Source of the DNA: Chimaeribacter arupi
GTDB lineage: Bacteria; Pseudomonadota; Gammaproteobacteria; Enterobacterales; Enterobacteriaceae
NCBI RefSeq assembly: GCF_002858805.1
Contig: NZ_PJZI01000012.1
Coordinates: forward strand, 1-64,000
Direction: 5' to 3'
DNA: 64,000 nt
Shown here: piece after piece, positions 16,244 through 29,700 of the stretch
Layout of the letters: every line of letters begins with the position of its first letter
Position numbering within the stretch: the first letter of the stretch is position 1
Notes under the pieces: generated by a model
What the model saw: the letters and a program-made list of their open reading frames with translations, nothing else
Databases searched by the model: none
What the model was told of the DNA's origin: nothing
Program-made: the position numbers and the translations under genes

Positions 16244-17608
16244 TTACAGCGCAGGCAGCTTGTCGCCGCTCTGCTGCTGCCGGTCGATGCCCAGCATGTC
16301 GAGCAGGTTGTCCACTGCCGCTGCATAGCGCACCGTGCCGTCCCAGCCGTCATACAACGCGCCGATGCGCATGGTGTCCGCCTGGAACACATCCTGCTCC
16401 ACCGTCAACAGGTCATTGAGGCTGCGCTTGCTGAGTTTGTACTCATCCTGATAGACGCTGCGGGTGTGGATGGCGCTCTCATACTGCTCATCCCCCGCCT
16501 GCTGGCGCTGCTGCGCGCCGATCATGTCCGCATAGGCGGTGGAGGCTTTCTGGTTGATGTCCAGCTTGGCCTTTTCCACCTCCGCCTGCGCCGCCTCGCG
16601 CTCACCCTCGGCGGATTCCACCTGCGCGCTGATCGCCCCGCCCTGATAGACCGGGGCCTCTACCGCCAGCTGCACCTGATCGTCCCAGTAGGAACGGGTG
16701 TCATTTTCATAGCGTGTGCGCCCGGCCTGCACCCGCAGGGTCGGCCAGTGCTGCGCCCGCTGCGAGCGCACCCGCTGGATCGCCGCTTCCTGTTTGGCCT
16801 GGGCGCTGCGCACCAGCGCGCTGTTCTGGTACGGGATGCGGTCCAGCGCCACCTGCTGCTCCAGCAGGCTTTGCGGCAGATCGGGCAGGTTGTCAGAGAC
16901 CACGCCGGTCAGCACCGTGAGCTGCGCGGAGGCAGAGCGTTGCTGGGCGCGGTACTGCTCCAGGGTGGCGCGCATCCCGGCGATGCGGGTCTGCGCCTGC
17001 AACACGTCCGACTGCGAGCTAAGCCCGGCGTCGGCGCGCATTTTGGCGGTGTCCCGCACCCGCTCAAGCGACGCGATGTTGTCGCGCGCCGCCAGCGTCA
17101 GCGCCTGGTAGCGCTTCACCTCCAGATAGGTCTGGAGCGTGCTGAGGCCGACATCGGTCATGGTGCTGAACAGCGTGTAACGGTAGGAGGCAGAGAGCTG
17201 CTCCTGCTCGTCGATGGCGCCGCCGGTTTTGCCGAAGTCATACAGCAACTGGCTCAGCTCAATGCCGCCGGACGCATTGTTATTAAGCTGCCCGGCGGAG
17301 TCCGTCTGGTTGGAGTGCCCGGCCGAGGCGTTCAGGGAGATCTGGGGGAACCAGGCGCTGCGCGCCTGTTTAAGGTCACCTTCGCCGACGTGGATTTGCG
17401 CCGCCGCCGAGGCGATTTGTGGGTTGCGCGCGAAAGCCCGCAAAATGGCTTCGCGCAGGGTAAGGCTGGCCCGCTGCTCCTCGGTGGGTGCGGCCTGCCA
17501 GTGAAACTCCGGTTGTGTCTCAGCATGGGCTGCGCCCGGTGCTGTTATCCCTGTTATCCAAAGGGTGCTGAGCAATACCCCAGCACACCGCCTGCGTTGT
17601 CTGGTCAT
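16244..17608 (-). CDS. T1SS outer-membrane channel, TolC family (BapB/LapE type)
   Basis: 454 aa. Signal peptide 1-29 with cleavage after AHA. The two TolC structural repeats are visible: about 48-235 (LTLREAILRAFARNPQI start) and about 260-440, rich in helical heptads with beta segments such as SLNASAGHSNQ and QLAVEAPVYQGG. A trimer forms the channel-tunnel through the outer membrane. A GGGGG stretch upstream may serve as RBS. It lies 145 nt downstream of bapA and 77 nt upstream of the ABC gene, giving the order bapA-channel-ABC-adaptor known from Salmonella bapABCD. Confidence 0.9.
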   Translation of the reverse strand: MTRQRRRCAGVLLSTLWITGITAPGAAHAETQPEFHWQAAPTEEQRASLTLREAILRAFARNPQIASAAAQIHVGEGDLKQARSAWFPQISLNASAGHSNQTDSAGQLNNNASGGIELSQLLYDFGKTGGAIDEQEQLSASYRYTLFSTMTDVGLSTLQTYLEVKRYQALTLAARDNIASLERVRDTAKMRADAGLSSQSDVLQAQTRIAGMRATLEQYRAQQRSASAQLTVLTGVVSDNLPDLPQSLLEQQVALDRIPYQNSALVRSAQAKQEAAIQRVRSQRAQHWPTLRVQAGRTRYENDTRSYWDDQVQLAVEAPVYQGGAISAQVESAEGEREAAQAEVEKAKLDINQKASTAYADMIGAQQRQQAGDEQYESAIHTRSVYQDEYKLSKRSLNDLLTVEQDVFQADTMRIGALYDGWDGTVRYAAAVDNLLDMLGIDRQQQSGDKLPAL

Positions 17609-17646
17609 TACCGACGCGACCCCCTATCTGGTTTTTATCCCATCCT

Positions 17647-17670
17647 GCGCGGCGGCCGTCGCCGCCGCGC
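17647..17670 (-). other. Strong GC hairpin between bapA and the T1SS genes
   Basis: Perfect 10-bp stem GCGCGGCGGC (17647-17656) / GCCGCCGCGC (17661-17670) with loop CGTC. There is no T tract on either side, so it is not a classical terminator. It could slow or partly stop polymerase, or protect the bapA mRNA 3' end, setting the ratio of adhesin to exporter. Confidence 0.5.
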
Positions 17671-17753
17671 GGTGTGTGTCTTCCTTACGTTCCTGTTGGG
17701 CCGGGAGTCACCCGCGGCCCTGCGTCAGTACGGGTTGGTTGCCGGTTGCCCCC

Positions 17754-20700
17754 TTATACCTGTTGGACCTGGATGCCGTGCTGCACCAGCACATCCCCCA
17801 GCGTGTTGCTGCTTTCCAGTGAACTGTTGTGGTAGACGTCAAACGTCAGGCCATCCACCACCCGCTGGCCGGTAGTGGCCCAGGTGGCACCGTCGCCCAC
17901 CAGCGTTACCTGGCTGCCTTCTGCCCCGCGGATAAACAGCGTTTCATCCGGTTGATCCTTCACGGTTTCCGCCTCATGCAGATCCAGCGTCAGGCTGTTG
18001 GTGCCGCTCTGGCCGAGATCGAAGATCTCAATGTGCTCCACCTTCAGCCCGAGCGCCACCAGATCGAGGTGCTGCCCGGTGCCGGCCAGTTGCAGGGTGT
18101 CGATGCCGTCCCCGCCGTCAATGTGCAGGAAGTCCAGCGTATGCAACTGGATGGTGTCGTTGCCGGTGCCGCCCAGCGCCTCGCCGCCGCTGGTGGAGAG
18201 ATCCAGCGTCAGCCCGCCGATGGAATAAGCGGTTTCACCGCCCTCTTCCGTGACGGCCGCGGCCGTGGTGGTGTCTGCCGTGGCCGTGGCCGGCGTGCTG
18301 TCAGCGCTGTCGCTGGTGGCTGCCGCCTCACTGCCGACGCTCAGCGCCGACAGCGTGGTCACGGTGCCGTCACTGTTATTGTCATCCCCGGCCGCCTGCG
18401 CCGAGGCATCATCGGTGGCCACCGCCATCATCAGCGTCTGCGCCTCCGCCGTGGCAGCGACCGGCAGCAGTGAGCCGAGCAGCAGCGTGGTGGTGGTCGA
18501 GGCGGTGTTACCGGCCACGTCCACCGCCGACACGGTGACAATCGAGTTCAGGTTGATAAGCAAGCCGCCCAGCAGTGACGAGGAATAGTGCACGCTGTAG
18601 CGGCCGAACGCATCCACGGTGGCGTTCTGGCTCACCCCTTGCAGGGTGACTTTGACCCGCGAGCCTTGCGCCAGGTTGCGCGTGCCGCCGGAAATCGTCA
18701 GGCCGAACAGCAGGTAGTTGACCAGGTTGAGCACCGGGTCAACCCCCACCTGCGGCACGTTCCGGGTGATGGCGGTAAAGGTGGTGCTGGCATTGGCGGT
18801 GTTGCCGCCCGCATCACTCACCGAAACCGTCAGGGTCTGGCTGCCGTCGTTGATGTTACGCAGCGTCCCGCTCGGCACCGTCACGCTCCATGCGCCGTTG
18901 CTGCCCACGGTGGTGGTCAGCACGTTCCCGGCCACATTCACCGACACCGTGCTGCCCACCGCGTTGGTGGACGTCCCGCTGATGGTCTGGCCGCTGTTGG
19001 CTTCATTGAGGTTCAGGTAACCGTCCCCACCGAACACGCTGCCCAGGGTAATGGTCGGCTGGGTATGGGTGAGCACCGTTACCGGGGCGGTGTTGCTGCC
19101 GGTGTTATTGGCGGCGTTGGTGACGCTGGCGGTCAGGGTGTAGCTCCCGTCCGCCAGCGCCGCCAGCGCGGCCGCCGGCACCGACACGCTCCAGGCACCG
19201 CTGCTGCCCACGGTGGTGGTGTAGGTGGTGCCGCCCAGCGTCACCCGTAGCGTCGATCCTTCAGCGTTGGTGGTGGTGCCGCTGATGGTCTGCGCCTGGC
19301 GGGCGTCCGCGGCACTGATGGCGTTATCGCCAAATACCGACGACAGGGTCACGGTCGGCGGGGTCTGGGCGATCACGCTCACGGTGCGGCTGGCGGTGCC
19401 GGTGGCGCCGTACGGGTCCGTCACCGTGACGTTCACCGTCTGGGTGCCGTTGGCCAGCCCGGTCAGGCTGCTGGCCGGCACACTCAGTGACCAGGCCCCG
19501 TTGCTGCCCACGGTGGTGGTGTAGGTGGACCCGCCCAGCGCCACGCTGATGGCTGACCCGGTGGCGGCGTTGGTGGTGCTCCCGCTGATGGTCTGGGCGG
19601 TAGTGAGATCCGCCGCGCTCAGCACGCCGTCACCAAAGATGGTGTTCAGCGTCACGGTCGGGGTCACCCGCGGGCCGACCACGGCCCCCACGCTGGCACG
19701 GGCGACGTTGCCGACCGGGTCAGTGACCGAGACCCCCACGGTGAGGTTGCCGGAGAGCAACGTGCCGAGCACATCCGGCGTCAGTTGCGCACTGAAGTTG
19801 CCGTTCTGCCCGACGGTGGCGGTGGTCACAATGTTCCCGACGTTGATCCGCACCGTGCTGCCGGCCGCCACATTACCGACGTTACCGCTGATGGTCTGGG
19901 TGGTCAGCGCCTCCAGCACGTTCAGGATGTTATCGCCGCCAAACAACGGGTTGAGGTTGATGGTCGGCAGGTTGGTGATCCCGACCAGCGCTGTTCCGCT
20001 GGTGCTGCTGGTGTTGCCGGCGGCATCCGTGACGCTGACGCCCACCGACAGGTTGCCATCCGTGAGGGTACGCAGGATGGCAGGTGCCAGCGACAGGCTG
20101 AAGGTGCCGTCCGCCGCGGTGGTGGTGACATACTGCTGGTTGCCGACCGACACCACCACGCGTGACCCCGCCTCCGCATTGGCGATGGTGCCGCCAATCA
20201 GCTGGCTGACGGTGGCGTCTGCCGCATTCAGCAGCGCATCACCAAACAGCGGGTTCAGGGTAATGGTCGGCGCGGTGACATCCACCGTCAACGACCCGGT
20301 GGTGGTGGCGGTATTGCCTGACAGCCCGTTCAGCGTGGCCCCGACCGTGAGCGGGCCGCTGGTCAGGGTGCTGAGGATATCCGGCGTGACCACCGCGCTG
20401 AAGCTGCCGTTGGTGCCCACGGTGGCCTCTACGGTGCGGTTGCCGATAGCGAGCGTCACGGTACTGCCGGGCGCCGCGTTGGTCGCCACCCCGCTGATGG
20501 TCTGATCCACCAGGGCGCCGGCAATATTGAGCAGGCCGTTGCCGAAGATCGGGTTCAGCGTGATGGTCGGCTGGGTGTTGAAGACGCCGATGGTGGCCGA
20601 GCCGGTGGCGATGTTGCCCGCCGGGTCCACCACGCTGAGGTTCAGCGCCAGGTCGCCCACCGCCAGCGCAGACAGGTCAGCCGACGGCAGGGTGACACTC

Positions 20701-23700
20701 CAGCTGCCGTTTGCGCCGACCAGGCTTTGGTAGGCGCGCGTCCCCAGCGTCACGGTGACGGTGGAACCCTCTGCGGCATCAACCACCCCGCTGAGGGTCT
20801 GCCCGGCCAGCGTTTCCGCCACGTTCAGCAGGTTATCCCCGCCGAACAGCCCGGTCAGTTCGCCGACCACCGGCACATTGTCAACAATGGCGGTCACGGT
20901 TTCGCTTACGGTGCGGGTGTTACCGGCGGCATCCGTCAGGGTGATGTCCAGCGCCAGGTTGCCGTCGCTGAGCAGCCCAAGCACATCCGGCGGCACCACA
21001 ATGGCAAACTGGCCGTTCTGGCCAACGTCGGCGGTGAGGGTGGTGCCGCCCAGGGTCACGGCCACGGTGGCCCCGATCCCGGCGGACGTCGCCACCCCGC
21101 TGATGGTCTGCGCCACAGCGGTATCCAGCGCATTCAGGGTGTTGTCGCCAAACACCGAGTCCACCACCAGGTTCAGCGCACTGTTGACCACTTTATTCAC
21201 GGTCACGGTGGCAGCGGTGGTGTTCCCGGCCTGATCGCCCACGCGCAAGCCGAACACCAGCGCGCCTTCGGCCAGGCTGCCGAGCACTTCCGGCGTCAGG
21301 TCGAGGCTGAAGGTGCCGGTTTCACTGACCACAGCGGTGGCAATCGGGCTGCCGTCGCCGAGGTAGAGGCCGATGGTCTGCCCTTCCGCGCCGGACGCCG
21401 TACCGGTCAGCACCTGTGTTGTCAGAATATCGGCGGCATTCAGGATATTGTCATCCGCCAGCGCCGCCACGGTAATCAGCGGCGCAGCGGTGTCCACGGT
21501 CAGGGTCTGCGTCTGGGTGGTGACGTTGCCCGCCGCGTCGGACACGGTGGCGGTGATGGGGTAATCGCCGTCGGTGAGCGCCTGCAGGGCGGACGACGGC
21601 ACGGTGGTGGACCAGGTGCCGTCCGCCTGCACCACGGCGCGGAAGGTGTTGTCGTTCAGCGTCAGGGTCACCGTCTGCCCGGCATCCGCCGCCGAGACCG
21701 TACCGCTCAGGATCTGGCTGCTGGCCTGCTCACCGGCACTCAGGGTGTTGTCACCGGTGAACGGATCCAGCGTCAGGGTCGGCGCGGTGCGGTCAACCAG
21801 CACCGTGGCGGTGCTGGTCAGGGTGGTGGTGGCGGTCGCCAGCGTCACCGTCAGCGTCTGGGTGCCGTCCGGCAGGTTGGCGGCGGTGTTGGCGATGCCG
21901 ACACTCCATTCGCCGTCCGTGCCGGAAATCGGCGTGGTGCCGAGCACCGTGCCGTCTGCACGGGTCACGGTGACCGTCCCGGCGCTGCCGGTCGCCAGCC
22001 GGAAGAAGCGGCCGGTCAGGAACAGGGTCTGCGCATCCGCGGCATTGACGATGTTATCCCCGCCCAGTGCCCCCACCGCCACATCCGGCGCGGCCGGCGG
22101 GGTGAGATCCACCGCGACCGGCAGGCTGGTGCTGCTGGTGTTGCCTGCCAGGTCAGTGATGCTGACGCCAATCGCGCCCGCCTCGTCCAGCCCCTCCAGC
22201 AGGGCCGGGGTCAGGTTCACTGACCAGCTGCCGTCAGCGTTCACGATCCCGCTCTGCGTGCCGTCACCGATGGTCACGGTGATGGTATCCCCCGCTTCGG
22301 CGTTGGTGGCGGTGCCGCTCAGGGTCTGGGTGGTGAAGCTCTCGACGTAGTCCAGGGTGTCGCCCGCCGAGAACACCAGCGTGTCAATCGCCGGCACCGT
22401 GGTGTCGACCCGCACGCTGTCATTCAGGGTGGCGGTGTTGCCGGCGCTGTCCGTGACAGTCAGGATCAGCGGCTGGTCACCCTGCGCCAGTGCGCCGAGC
22501 TGGGCGGAAGAGAGCGGCAGTGTCCAGCTGCCGTCCTCGGCCACGGTGGCGGTGTACGGGGTGCCGCCCAGTGTGACGATGGCGGTTTGCCCGGCGCCGG
22601 TGGCCCCGGTGGTGCCGCTCATCACAATGCCGCCGGCCACGGCGGCAGCGTTAATCACCCCCTCGCCGGAAGCCACCGCAAAGGTCGGCACCGGCGCAGT
22701 CAGCGCGGCGGTAAAGGCCAGCACCTCGGTGGTGGTGTTGCCCGCCTGATCCACCAGCGTGACATCCAGTTCATGCTGGCCGGTTTGCAGGCCGCTGAGC
22801 GCCCCGGCCGGCAGGGTCACCGACCAGTTGCCCTGCGCATCCACGGTGCCGGGGTAACTGATACCGGCAAGGTCGAGCGTCAGTTGCGCGCCCTGGCCCA
22901 CGCCCACCTCACCGGTATTCCCGGTGATGGTCAACGGCCCGGCCGCTTCGGCGATGTTGAGCACGCCATCGGTGAACGGCGTATCAATCACCGGATCGAG
23001 CGGGATCAGGCTGGCGACGAAGCCGAGCGAGGTGGTGCTGCTGTTCCCGGCAAAGTCTGTGGCCGTCACCAGCAGGGTGTGCGGGCCGTTTGCCAGCCCC
23101 TGCAACTGCGCAGGGGTGAGATCCAGCGTCCAGTCACCGTTGGGGGTGACTGTTGCGGTGAACGGCGTGCCGCCGTCAATGGCGACGGTCACGGTCTGGC
23201 CGTCCCCGTTGAGGCCGGTTTTCCCGCTCAGCGTCTGCCCGGCCGCCGCTTCGGCAATGTTCAGCTGCGCATCGCCGAACGGGGCGTTCAGGGTGGCTGT
23301 CGGCAGGTTATTGATGGCGATGATCAGATCGCCGCCCAGGGTCGAGGTGTTCCCGACCGCATCGGTCACGGTCACGGCACCCGGCCATGCGCCGTCCGGC
23401 AGCGAGGTCAGCAGTGCCGGGGAGAGCGTCAGCGACCAGTTGCCGGTCGCCGGGTCAACGTCTGCCGGGTAGAGCGTCCCGTTGACGTTCACCACCACCG
23501 TCTGGGTGCCGGTGATGCCGGTATTCCCGCTGAGCGCGCCGCCCTGCGCCGCCTCGGCGGCGTTGATGATGCCGTCGCCAAACGGCAGGTTGAAGGTGAC
23601 GTCCGGCAGGGTGTTCACAATCGCGGTGAACGGGGTCGCGGTGGAGGAGGTGTTCCCTGCCCGGTCGGTCACGGTCACGTCCAGCGTGTGGGTGCCGTCA

Positions 23701-26700
23701 CTCAGCCCGGTGAGCTGGGCGGAGGTCAGCGTGGCGCTCCAGAGGCCGTTTTCTTCCACGGTTACCGGCACCGGCTCGCCGTCCAGCGTCAGGGTCACGG
23801 TCTGGCCGCTGCCGGTCACGCCGGTGGAGCCGCTGATCACCTGATCGGTCGCCGCGGTCACGGCATTCAGTTGCCCGGTGACAAACGGCGTGGTGATCGC
23901 CGCCACCGGCACCGCCGCGATCACCAGCTCCGCACTGGCGCTGGCGCTGGCCGGGTTGCCCGCGACATCCGCCGCGGACACCAGGATTTGTTCTGCGCCG
24001 TCACCCAGCGGCGTCAGCGTATTGGCCGGGATCGTCACACTCCAGGTGTTGTCGGCATTCACCACAGCGGCAAAGGTCAGGCTGCCGAGGGTGACCGTCA
24101 CCGGCGTACCGGCGGCCAGGTTGGTGGTGGTGCCGCTCAATACCTGATCGGCGGCCGCTTCGGCCGCGCTCACCAGCCCATCACCAAACGGGGTGTTCAG
24201 CGTCAGGGCCGGCAGGGTATTGATGGCGACCGTCACCGGCAATGACTGGGCCGACAGGTTGCCGCTGGCATCCGTGATGGTGATGTCCAGGGTGGTCGCG
24301 CCGTCCGGCAACTGTTGCAGGTCACCGGCCGGGATGGTCAGGCTGTAGCTGCCGTCGGTTGCGGCCACCACGGTATAGGTCACCCCGTTCAGGGTCGCGT
24401 TGACCGGCAGCCCCGCCTCCGCGGTGCCGCTTACCACCAGCCCGGCCAGGGCTTCAGCCTGGTTGAGGGTGGCATCCGTCCCGAGGCTGGTGGTGACGTT
24501 CAGCAGCGGGAGGTCGGTGTCGACGGTGAAGGTTTCACTGCCGGTCGCCGGGTTGCCCGCGACATCGCTGCCGGTGACCGTGATGCTGTTGGCCCCTTGC
24601 GGCAGGGTGCCGAGATCCGCTGACGGCACCAGCACGCTCCAGCTCCCGTCCGCATTCACGGTCGCGGTGTAAGTCAGCACGCCGCTGAGGGCGATGGTCA
24701 GCGTACTGCCTTCCGGCACGTTCTGGCTGCTGCCGGTGAGCGTCAGGTCGTTTTGCACCTCCTGCGCATTGATCACCCCGTCATTGCTGACCGGGTCAAT
24801 GCTCACGGCAGGCAGGCTGGCGGCCTGCGCCACCAGCGTGAACTGGCCGATGTTATTGGCCGGGTTGCCCGCCACATCTGCCGCGCTCACGGTGAAGCTC
24901 TGGGTGCCGTCACCCAGTGCCGCCACCGCCGCTGACGGCACCACCACACTCCAGGTGCCGTCGGCAGCCACCGTGCCGGTAAAGGTCTGGTCTGCCAGCG
25001 TCAGCGTCACCACCTGCCCGGCCGGCAGGTTGGTGCTGCTGCCGGTGACCGTCACATCGGCGGCGGCTTCGGCCTGGTTGATGTAGTTGTCACCGCTGAC
25101 GGTCAGCACCGTCAGGGTCGGCAGCGCAGTGGCCGACGCGGCCACCACCAGCGGGAAGGTCTGCACGGCGGTATTGCCCGCCGCATCCAGCAGGGACACG
25201 GTGACCGGGTAGCTGCCGTCGGCCAGCGTCTGGCTCACCCCGTCCGGCAGGGTGATGCTCCAGCTGCCGTCCTCCTGCACCTGCGTCTGGTACACCTGGT
25301 TATTGAAGTCCAGCGTCACGGTCTGCCCGGTTTCCGCGGCATCGGTGGTGCCGGTAAACAGCACCGTGCCCGCCAGCTCGGCGGCATTCAGGGTGTTGTC
25401 ACCCGCCACCGGCGACACCGTCAGGGCCGGGGCGGCGTAGTCCACAATCAGGGCGCTCTGGGCCACGCCCTGGTTGCCGAAGGCATCGGTCACCGTCACC
25501 ACCACCGGCTGGGTGCCCGGTGTCAGCGCCTGCAACACGGCCGGTTGCAGCGTCAGCGACCAGTTGCCGTCTGCATCCACGGTGGCCGGATAGTCGGCCC
25601 CGGCAATGTTCACCACCACACTCTGGCCGCTGCCCGCCACCCCGCTGTTACCGGTGAAGGTTTGCGGTGCGGCCGCTTCGGCGGCATTGAGGTAGCTGTT
25701 CTGCAACGGGGTATCGACCTGCGGCAGCGGCAGGGTGGCCGCCAGCGTCAGGGCGCTGGTGCTGGTGCTGGTGTTCCCGGCGGCGTCAGTCAGGGTGACG
25801 GTGAGCGGGTAGCTGCCGTCCGGCTGGCCGGCCAGCGCCCCGGCCGGGATCGAAAGCGACCAGGTGCCGTCCGCCAGCACGGCGGTGGTGTAGCTGACGC
25901 TGTTCAGGGTCGCGGTCACGGTCTGGCCCGCTTCCCCGGCCGGGGCGGTGCCGCTCAGGCTGAAGGGTTGCTGGACTTCAGCGGCGTTTAGCGCGTTGTC
26001 GGTGGCGACGTCGGCCACCGTCAGGGCCGGGGCGGTGAAGTCCACCGTCAGGGCGCTGGTGGTGGTGACCGTGTTCCCGGCGATGTCGCTGGCGGCGACC
26101 ACGATCGGGGTGCTGCCTTCCGGCAGCGTTTGCAGGTCAGCCGCCGGGAGGGTAGCCGTCCAGCTGCCGTCATTGTTCACCCGGGCGTTGTAGGTGAAGT
26201 TGCCGAGGGTGACCAGCACCGTCTGGCCGTCCCCGCTGATGCCGGTGGCGCCCGAGAGATATTGGTCCTGCCCGGCGGCGGCGGCACTCAGGAAGCCGTC
26301 GCCCAGCGGCGTATTCAGCACCGGTGCCGGCAGCGTGGTGATATGCACGCCGATATCGAGGGTCTGGGTGATTTCCGTGCCGCCCAGGTCGGTGACGGTG
26401 GCGGTCAGCGGCACATCGCCGTCCGGCAGGGTGGCCACATCGGCCGCCGGCAGGGTGATGCTCCAGCTGCCGCCCGCGCCGACGGTAGTGGTGTAGCTGA
26501 GGCCGTCAAAGGTCAGGGCCAGCGTCGCCCCTTCGGCCACATTGGCGGTGGTGCCGCTGAGCACCACGTCCGCCGTCGCCTCCTGCGCATTGATGTAGTT
26601 GTCGCCGGTGACCGGGTTAAAGGCGATACCGCCCTGGTCCAGGTTCACCGTGATGCTGCTGCTCTGCACCGCCGGGTTGCCGTACACATCACTGACGCGC

Positions 26701-29700
26701 GTTTCGATCACCACCTGCTCGCCGTTGGCCAGCCCGGCCAGCGCCGACTGCGGCAGAAGCAGGCTCCAGCCGCCGCCGGAGGTGACGGTGGTGGTGTAGT
26801 CGGTGCCGTTAAAGCGCACGGTCAGGGTCTGGCCCGCCTCGACGCCCACGGTGCTGCCGCTGATCACCTGGTCGACCAGCACTTCGGCGGCATTCAGCAC
26901 GTCGTCGCCGGTGAAGGTGTCACGGGTGATGGCGATGTCGAGGTTGCGCGCCACCTGAAGTTCATCCGTCAGGGTGGTGACGTTCCCGGCCGCATCCGTG
27001 ACGCTCACGGTCACCGGGTAGGTGCCGTTCGGCGCCTGGTTCAGGCCGCTCAGGAACAGTGACCAGCTCCCGTCTTCCAGCACTTCGGCCTGGTAAGGCA
27101 CGCCGAAGAGAGTGACCACCACCGTCTGGCCGGTGGCACTGCTGGTGCCGGTGATGGTGGTGTTCACGTCGCTGTTGATCAGGATGTTGTCACCCGCGAT
27201 CGGGTCCAGCGTCAGGGCCGGCGGCGTGAAGTCGGCCTGGAAGGTGCTCTGGGTCTGGTTGGTGTTACCGGCGGCGTCCGTGGTGGTCACCGTCAGACTG
27301 TTGCTGCCGTCAGCCAGGCCGGTCAGCAGCGCCGGGGGCAGCGTGGCGCTCCAGGCGCCGGTGCTGTCCACCACTGCATTGATCGTCTGGCCCGCCAGGG
27401 TCACCACCACCGTCTGCCCGTTGCCGGTGATGCCGGTGTTCCCGGCTATGCTCTGGCCGAGGCTCTGGGCGGCTTCGCTGCTGCTCAGCACGCCGTCGGC
27501 AAACAGATCGTTCACCGTCGGTGCCGGCACCGGGGTGACAAACACACCCAGGGTGACGTTGGCCGTCTGCTCAGTGCCGCCGTTATCGGTGACGCCGGCG
27601 GAGAGCAACAGGCTGCCGTCAGTGAGCAGCGCGGCATCGTCCGCCGGGACGGTGGTGCTCCAGCTGCCGTCCGCGCCCACGGCGGCGGTATAGGTGATGC
27701 CGTTCAGCGTCAGGGTGACGGTGGCCCCTTCCGCCACGTTGGCGCTGTTGCCGCTCAGGGTAATGGCGGCCCCGGCCTCGGCGGCGTTGATCAGGTTGTC
27801 ACCGGTGACCGGGTCAATGCTCAGCCCGCCCTGCGCGGTGTTCAGGGTAATCGGCCGGCTGGCGGTGGTCAGGTTACCGGCCGCGTCCGCGACCCCGGCG
27901 CTGAGGGTCTGCGCGCCGTCGGCCAGCAGCGCCAGATCGGCTGCCGGAATGCTCACTGACCAGACGCCGCCCGCCTGCACCTGCGCAATGTAGGTGTTGT
28001 CGCCCAGCGTTACCTGCACGTTCTGGCCGCTTTCCACATTCTGCGCCACGCCGCTTATCAGCTGCGCGCTCTGGATTTCCGCACCGTTGAGGATGTCATC
28101 CCCGGCGATCGGGTTGATGGTCAGCACCGGCAGGTTTTCTGCCGCGCCGTCCAGCACCAGGGTCTGGATCAGATCAGAGGTATTACCGGCCGCATCCGTC
28201 AGGCTGATCAGCAGGTCATAGTTGCCGTCCGGCAGGTTGGCCAGCGCACTTGGCGGCAGGGTCAGGCTCCAGCCGCCGCCCGGCTGCACAATGGCCTCAT
28301 AGGCGATGCCGTTAAACAGGATGGTGACGGTGACGATGTCCCCGACTTCCGAGCCGCTGCCGCTGACCACCACCCCGGCCGCAATTTCTGCAGCGTTGGC
28401 GATGTTGTCATTGGCAATCGGGTTGACCACCACGGTAGGCGCGGTGAAATCAATCTGCGCACTGCCGTTCAGGGTGGCGGTGTTGCCCGCCAGATCGCTC
28501 ACGGTGATCGGCAGGGTGGCGGTGCCGTCCGGCAGGTCGCTCAGCGCCTGCGCCGGCAGCGTCAGGCTCCAGTTGCCGTTGGCGTCCACCGTGCCGGTGT
28601 AGAGCGTGCCGCCCAGCGTCAGGCTCACACTCTGCCCGGCCCCGGCGATGCCGGTGGAGCCGGTCAGGGTCTGGGGAAGTTGTGCCTCCGCCGTGTTCAG
28701 CACCCCATCGAGGAACGGCAGGTCCAGCGTCGGCACCGGCAGGTTGTTCACAAACACTGACAGGCTGGTGCTGGTGGTGACCGGGTTACCGCCACCGTCG
28801 GTGCTGGTCACGGTCACGGTTTGCGTGCCGTCGGTCAGCAACGCGAGCGCCGCTGACGGCACGGTCACGCTCCAGACGCCCTGCTCACTGGCCTGGGTGG
28901 TGTAGGTTTCACCGTTAAACGCCACGGTGATGGTGGTGCCGGCCGGCACATTCAGCGTGGTGCCGCTGATCACCAGATCGTTGGCCGCCTCCTGTGCGTT
29001 CAGCAGGTTATCCCCGGCCAGCGGGTTCAGGCTGATGCCGCCCTGGTCCAGGTTAACCGTCACGGTGTTCTCGGCGGTGCCGCTGTTGCCCGCCACGTTC
29101 TCCACGCTGGCACTGATGGTCACCGTGCCGTTGCTGAGCAGGCGCAGATCGTTGGCCGGTACGGTGGTGCTCCAGCTGTTGTCCGGCTGCACGGTGGCGG
29201 TATAGGTGCGGCCGTTCAGGGTCAGGGTCACGACCTGCCCGGCTTCCACATTGGCCACGGTGCCGCTCAGCAGTTGGGTGGTGTTCTGCTCCGCGCCGTT
29301 GAGGGTGTTGTCACCGGCAAACGCGTTAAAGGTGATTTGCGGCGCGTTGGCCGGGTCGGTCGCCAGGGTCACGCTGCCGGTGACGCTGGTGCTGTTGCCC
29401 GCGTCATCGGTAATGGAGGCGGTGACCGGGTAACTGCCGTCCGGCAGCCCGGCCAGCGCCCCGACCGGCAGCGGCACGCTCCAGGTGCCCTCTTCCGTCA
29501 CGGTGGTGGTGTAGGTTTCGCCGTTCAGCGTCACGGTCACCGTGGCCCCGGCCGCGCCGTTCAGCGGGATGTCGGCCGAGGTGCCGCGCAGCGTCACTTC
29601 CCCGGCGGCCTCGGTGATATTGACGATGTTGTCCGCAGTCAGCGGGCTGATGCTCAGCCCCGGCGCGGTGAAGTCCACGGTAAAGGCACCGGTGGTGTCG

